From: Gemmatimonadota bacterium
GTDB lineage: Bacteria; Gemmatimonadota; Gemmatimonadetes; Longimicrobiales; Gaopeijiaceae
DNA: 8,307 nucleotides
Direction: 5' to 3'
Assembly (NCBI GenBank): GCA_002731735.1
Contig: PCCM01000016.1
Span: forward strand, 1 to 8,307
This document shows, in pieces, positions 6,787 to 8,307 of this stretch. The notes under the pieces are model-generated. The model was given only the letters and a program-made list of their open reading frames with translations, was not told the origin of the DNA and searched no databases. Every line of letters starts with the position of its first letter. Within the stretch, counting starts at the first letter, position 1. Position numbers and translations under genes: made by a program.

Positions 6787-8219
6787 TGTGGCGTCCTATG
6801 AAGTACGTGAGTGATTCCATCGATACGGGCGTGGCAGGAGCCGAACAGGAGCCGCTCGATCTTCAGCTCGGTTCCGGGCTGACGGCATTGGTCGGGGGGG
6901 ACGGCCTTCTGCGTAGTGAAGTCATGGAGCGGTTCGCGCGGAGGCTGGCCCAGGATGACGAACGTCTACAGACGCTGATCGCCGGGCCGGGCCCGGTCGG
7001 ACCCGCACTCGCATGGCGCCGCGCGGTTCGTATTCTGGCGCAGTGGTCGGGCCTCGAGGGCGTCGACCAGGAGGAGGCTGCCCTGATCCAAGGGGGATCC
7101 CGAGCCGGCGATCCTCCGCTCTGGACCGACTCGGGGGTAGATGGTCTCCGCGCACGGGTGGAAGAGTTGAGGCGCCTTCCAGATGCGCTTCGTGCGAAGG
7201 CGCATGAGTTGCGAGGGTTACGTGCGGACGGGATCGAGGTGGGCGGGGATCTGGAAGTCGCGAACATGGATTGGCTCCGCGAGCGACAGGACGCCGAGAC
7301 ACATCTCCTCGCGTATCGCGATCGGGCCCGGGAGCTCAAGGTTCGCCTACGGCAACTCGAAGAGGGCGGCAGGGACACGGCGTGCCCGACTTGCGACCGG
7401 GTCCTCAGCGAGCGGTTCGAGTCGGTCGTGGACGTGATCCGTGAAGAGTGGGAATCGGTGGTGCAGGACGGGAGTTGGTGGAAGCGTCGCAAGGAGCAAC
7501 TGGACCTGAAACCGCCCCATGTACAGGACCTCGAGGGGAAGGCACTACGTCTCCGTGCCACGATCGAGGAGTGCACCGAAGAGGCTGAGCGTCTGAGGGC
7601 CCGTTTGCCCGAGTTGGCCGAAGCGGAAGACACCCTCGCGATGGTTCAGGTAGCGGATGGTCTTTCGGAGCCGGGTGAGGGTAAGGGCGCGGAAGCGGAA
7701 TCGGCTTCTGACTTCCATCTCCGACGCCGTGCGCTGGAAGCTCTACGGCGAGAGCTGCTGTCGGACGCCCGTGATGCGCTGACCGCCCGGACTGGACGGT
7801 ATCTGAATCACCTGACGAGCGGTGGTGTGCTTGGGGTTGGCGTGGCCGGTGATGGCGAACCCACTATCGTTCGAGACGAAGGTGCTCGGAGGATCAACTC
7901 CGATGAGGAGGTCGCCGCCTATCTATTGGCCTTACGGCTCGCACTCGTCGACCTGGCTGCCGGTTGCGAGGTCCACGCGCCGGAGATTCTCCTGGGAGAC
8001 ACGTTCGATCGCCTGGAGCCCGACGCCAAGTTGAGGGCGGTCGGGCTCCTTCGCACGCTGCTCGTCCGAGTCCCGAAGATTCTTCTCTTTTGCCGTGGTG
8101 ACATTCTCGACGCGACACCCGAATGGTTCGATTGGATCGTCGAGTTGGCGGTCGACCGGCACGGATCTCCGTTCGCCCGCGTGCGACGGAGCGGCGTGGG
8201 GAGGCTACGGATTCACTGA
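6786..8219 (+). CDS. Short SbcC/Rad50-like protein with a zinc hook but degenerate ATPase motifs
   Basis: The 477-residue protein has the Rad50 layout in miniature: N-terminal head lobe (about 1-115), a helix, a CPTC zinc hook (200-203), a returning helix (to about 290), an acidic linker (294-309) and a C-terminal head lobe (about 310-477). Typical SbcC is near 1000 residues, so the coiled-coil arms are very short (about 75-85 residues each). The ATPase motifs are altered. Walker A reads VGGDGLLRSE (36-45), with Arg43 where Lys is expected. The signature position reads INSDEE (370-375) instead of LSGGE, before a family-like LLALRLAL helix. Walker B reads ILLGDTFDRLE (401-411) instead of LLLDEPF..LD, and the H-loop region reads FCRGD (435-439) instead of TH. 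The start is GTG 6786, overlapping the previous TAG by one base; ATG 6798 is possible. It is presumably the partner of the SbcD-like protein. Confidence 0.87.
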   Translation: MWRPMKYVSDSIDTGVAGAEQEPLDLQLGSGLTALVGGDGLLRSEVMERFARRLAQDDERLQTLIAGPGPVGPALAWRRAVRILAQWSGLEGVDQEEAALIQGGSRAGDPPLWTDSGVDGLRARVEELRRLPDALRAKAHELRGLRADGIEVGGDLEVANMDWLRERQDAETHLLAYRDRARELKVRLRQLEEGGRDTACPTCDRVLSERFESVVDVIREEWESVVQDGSWWKRRKEQLDLKPPHVQDLEGKALRLRATIEECTEEAERLRARLPELAEAEDTLAMVQVADGLSEPGEGKGAEAESASDFHLRRRALEALRRELLSDARDALTARTGRYLNHLTSGGVLGVGVAGDGEPTIVRDEGARRINSDEEVAAYLLALRLALVDLAAGCEVHAPEILLGDTFDRLEPDAKLRAVGLLRTLLVRVPKILLFCRGDILDATPEWFDWIVELAVDRHGSPFARVRRSGVGRLRIH

Positions 8220-8250
8220 TCTCCCCCGGAGACCAGGACCGTGGACCGAG

Positions 8251-8307
8251 GTGTCCGCCTTACAGCCGCTGGTGATCGGCGCGCCAATTGGTCACTCGTT
8301 TCTTGAT
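8251..8307 (+). CDS. Possible 5' end of another gene, cut by the window edge
   Basis: A plus-strand frame starting at GTG 8251 (or GTG 8272) stays open to the window end and reads SALQPLVIGAPIGHSFLD after the start. The VIGxPIxHS pattern is reminiscent of the N-terminal strand and substrate loop of shikimate dehydrogenase (AroE), but the second Ser of the usual HSxS motif is not present, and 19 codons are too few for an assignment. The ribosome binding site is weak: GGAG at 8228-8231 is far from 8251 and better spaced for GTG 8241, whose frame closes after 21 codons. If real, the gene follows the SbcC-like gene by about 31 bp. Confidence 0.35.
   Translation, partial: MSALQPLVIGAPIGHSFLD

Noticed and set aside
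6894..6900. Frameshift at the G7 run as an explanation for the broken Walker A motif
   Set aside because: The frame is the same before and after the run, family-like sequence continues on both sides, and the other three ATPase motifs are altered independently.
6863..7633. 256-codon Ser/Arg-rich open frame on the minus strand
   Set aside because: It is the antisense shadow of the SbcC-like gene, with extreme Ser/Arg composition and no motif.
5743..8219. Calling the pair simply sbcD and sbcC
   Set aside because: The fold and hook support the family, but the catalytic motifs of both and the length of the second protein depart too far for the functional gene names to be safe.

Overview
The window is GC-rich, densely packed bacterial chromosomal DNA. 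Genes abut or overlap by a few bases, and there is no sign of mobile DNA, CRISPR or RNA genes. The sigma factor tail, with its LYFGLEGE segment, resembles primary sigma factors of the Bacteroidota/Gemmatimonadota side of the tree. With the high GC this suggests a Gemmatimonadota-like organism, which is an inference of moderate to low confidence.

Layout. (1) 1-368, plus strand: the 3' end of a primary-type sigma-70 factor, closed by a textbook intrinsic terminator (384-436). (2) 463-1362, plus: rsgA, the circularly permuted GTPase of 30S ribosome maturation. (3) 1351-5122, minus: a four-gene unit read as unknown lipoprotein, BtuF-like lipoprotein, BtuC-like permease, BtuD-like ATPase. Its last gene overlaps the rsgA 3' end tail to tail by 12 bp. 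The gene set is a complete ABC importer, most likely for cobalamin/corrinoid, with an uncharacterised lipoprotein in front. (4) 5105-8219, plus: three tightly coupled genes diverging from the importer. They encode a six-helix membrane protein, an SbcD/Mre11-like metallophosphoesterase and a short SbcC/Rad50-like protein with a zinc hook. Junctions are GTGA (4-nt overlap) and TAGTG (1-nt overlap). (5) 8251-8307, plus: probably the start of one more gene, cut by the window end.

The most unusual part is region 4. The SbcD-like protein keeps the flanking metal motifs (DxH, GDxFD, GHxH) but has GARD where GNHD is expected and Tyr where the histidine of the next motif is expected. The SbcC-like partner keeps its fold and CPTC hook, but its Walker A, signature, Walker B and H-loop motifs are all altered. 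Both reading frames are intact and coupled, so this does not look like random decay. It looks like an Mre11-Rad50-type pair retained without canonical nuclease/ATPase chemistry and linked genetically to a membrane protein. Its function is unknown. A good sigma-70-like promoter for the unit lies inside the 5' end of the divergent lipoprotein gene.
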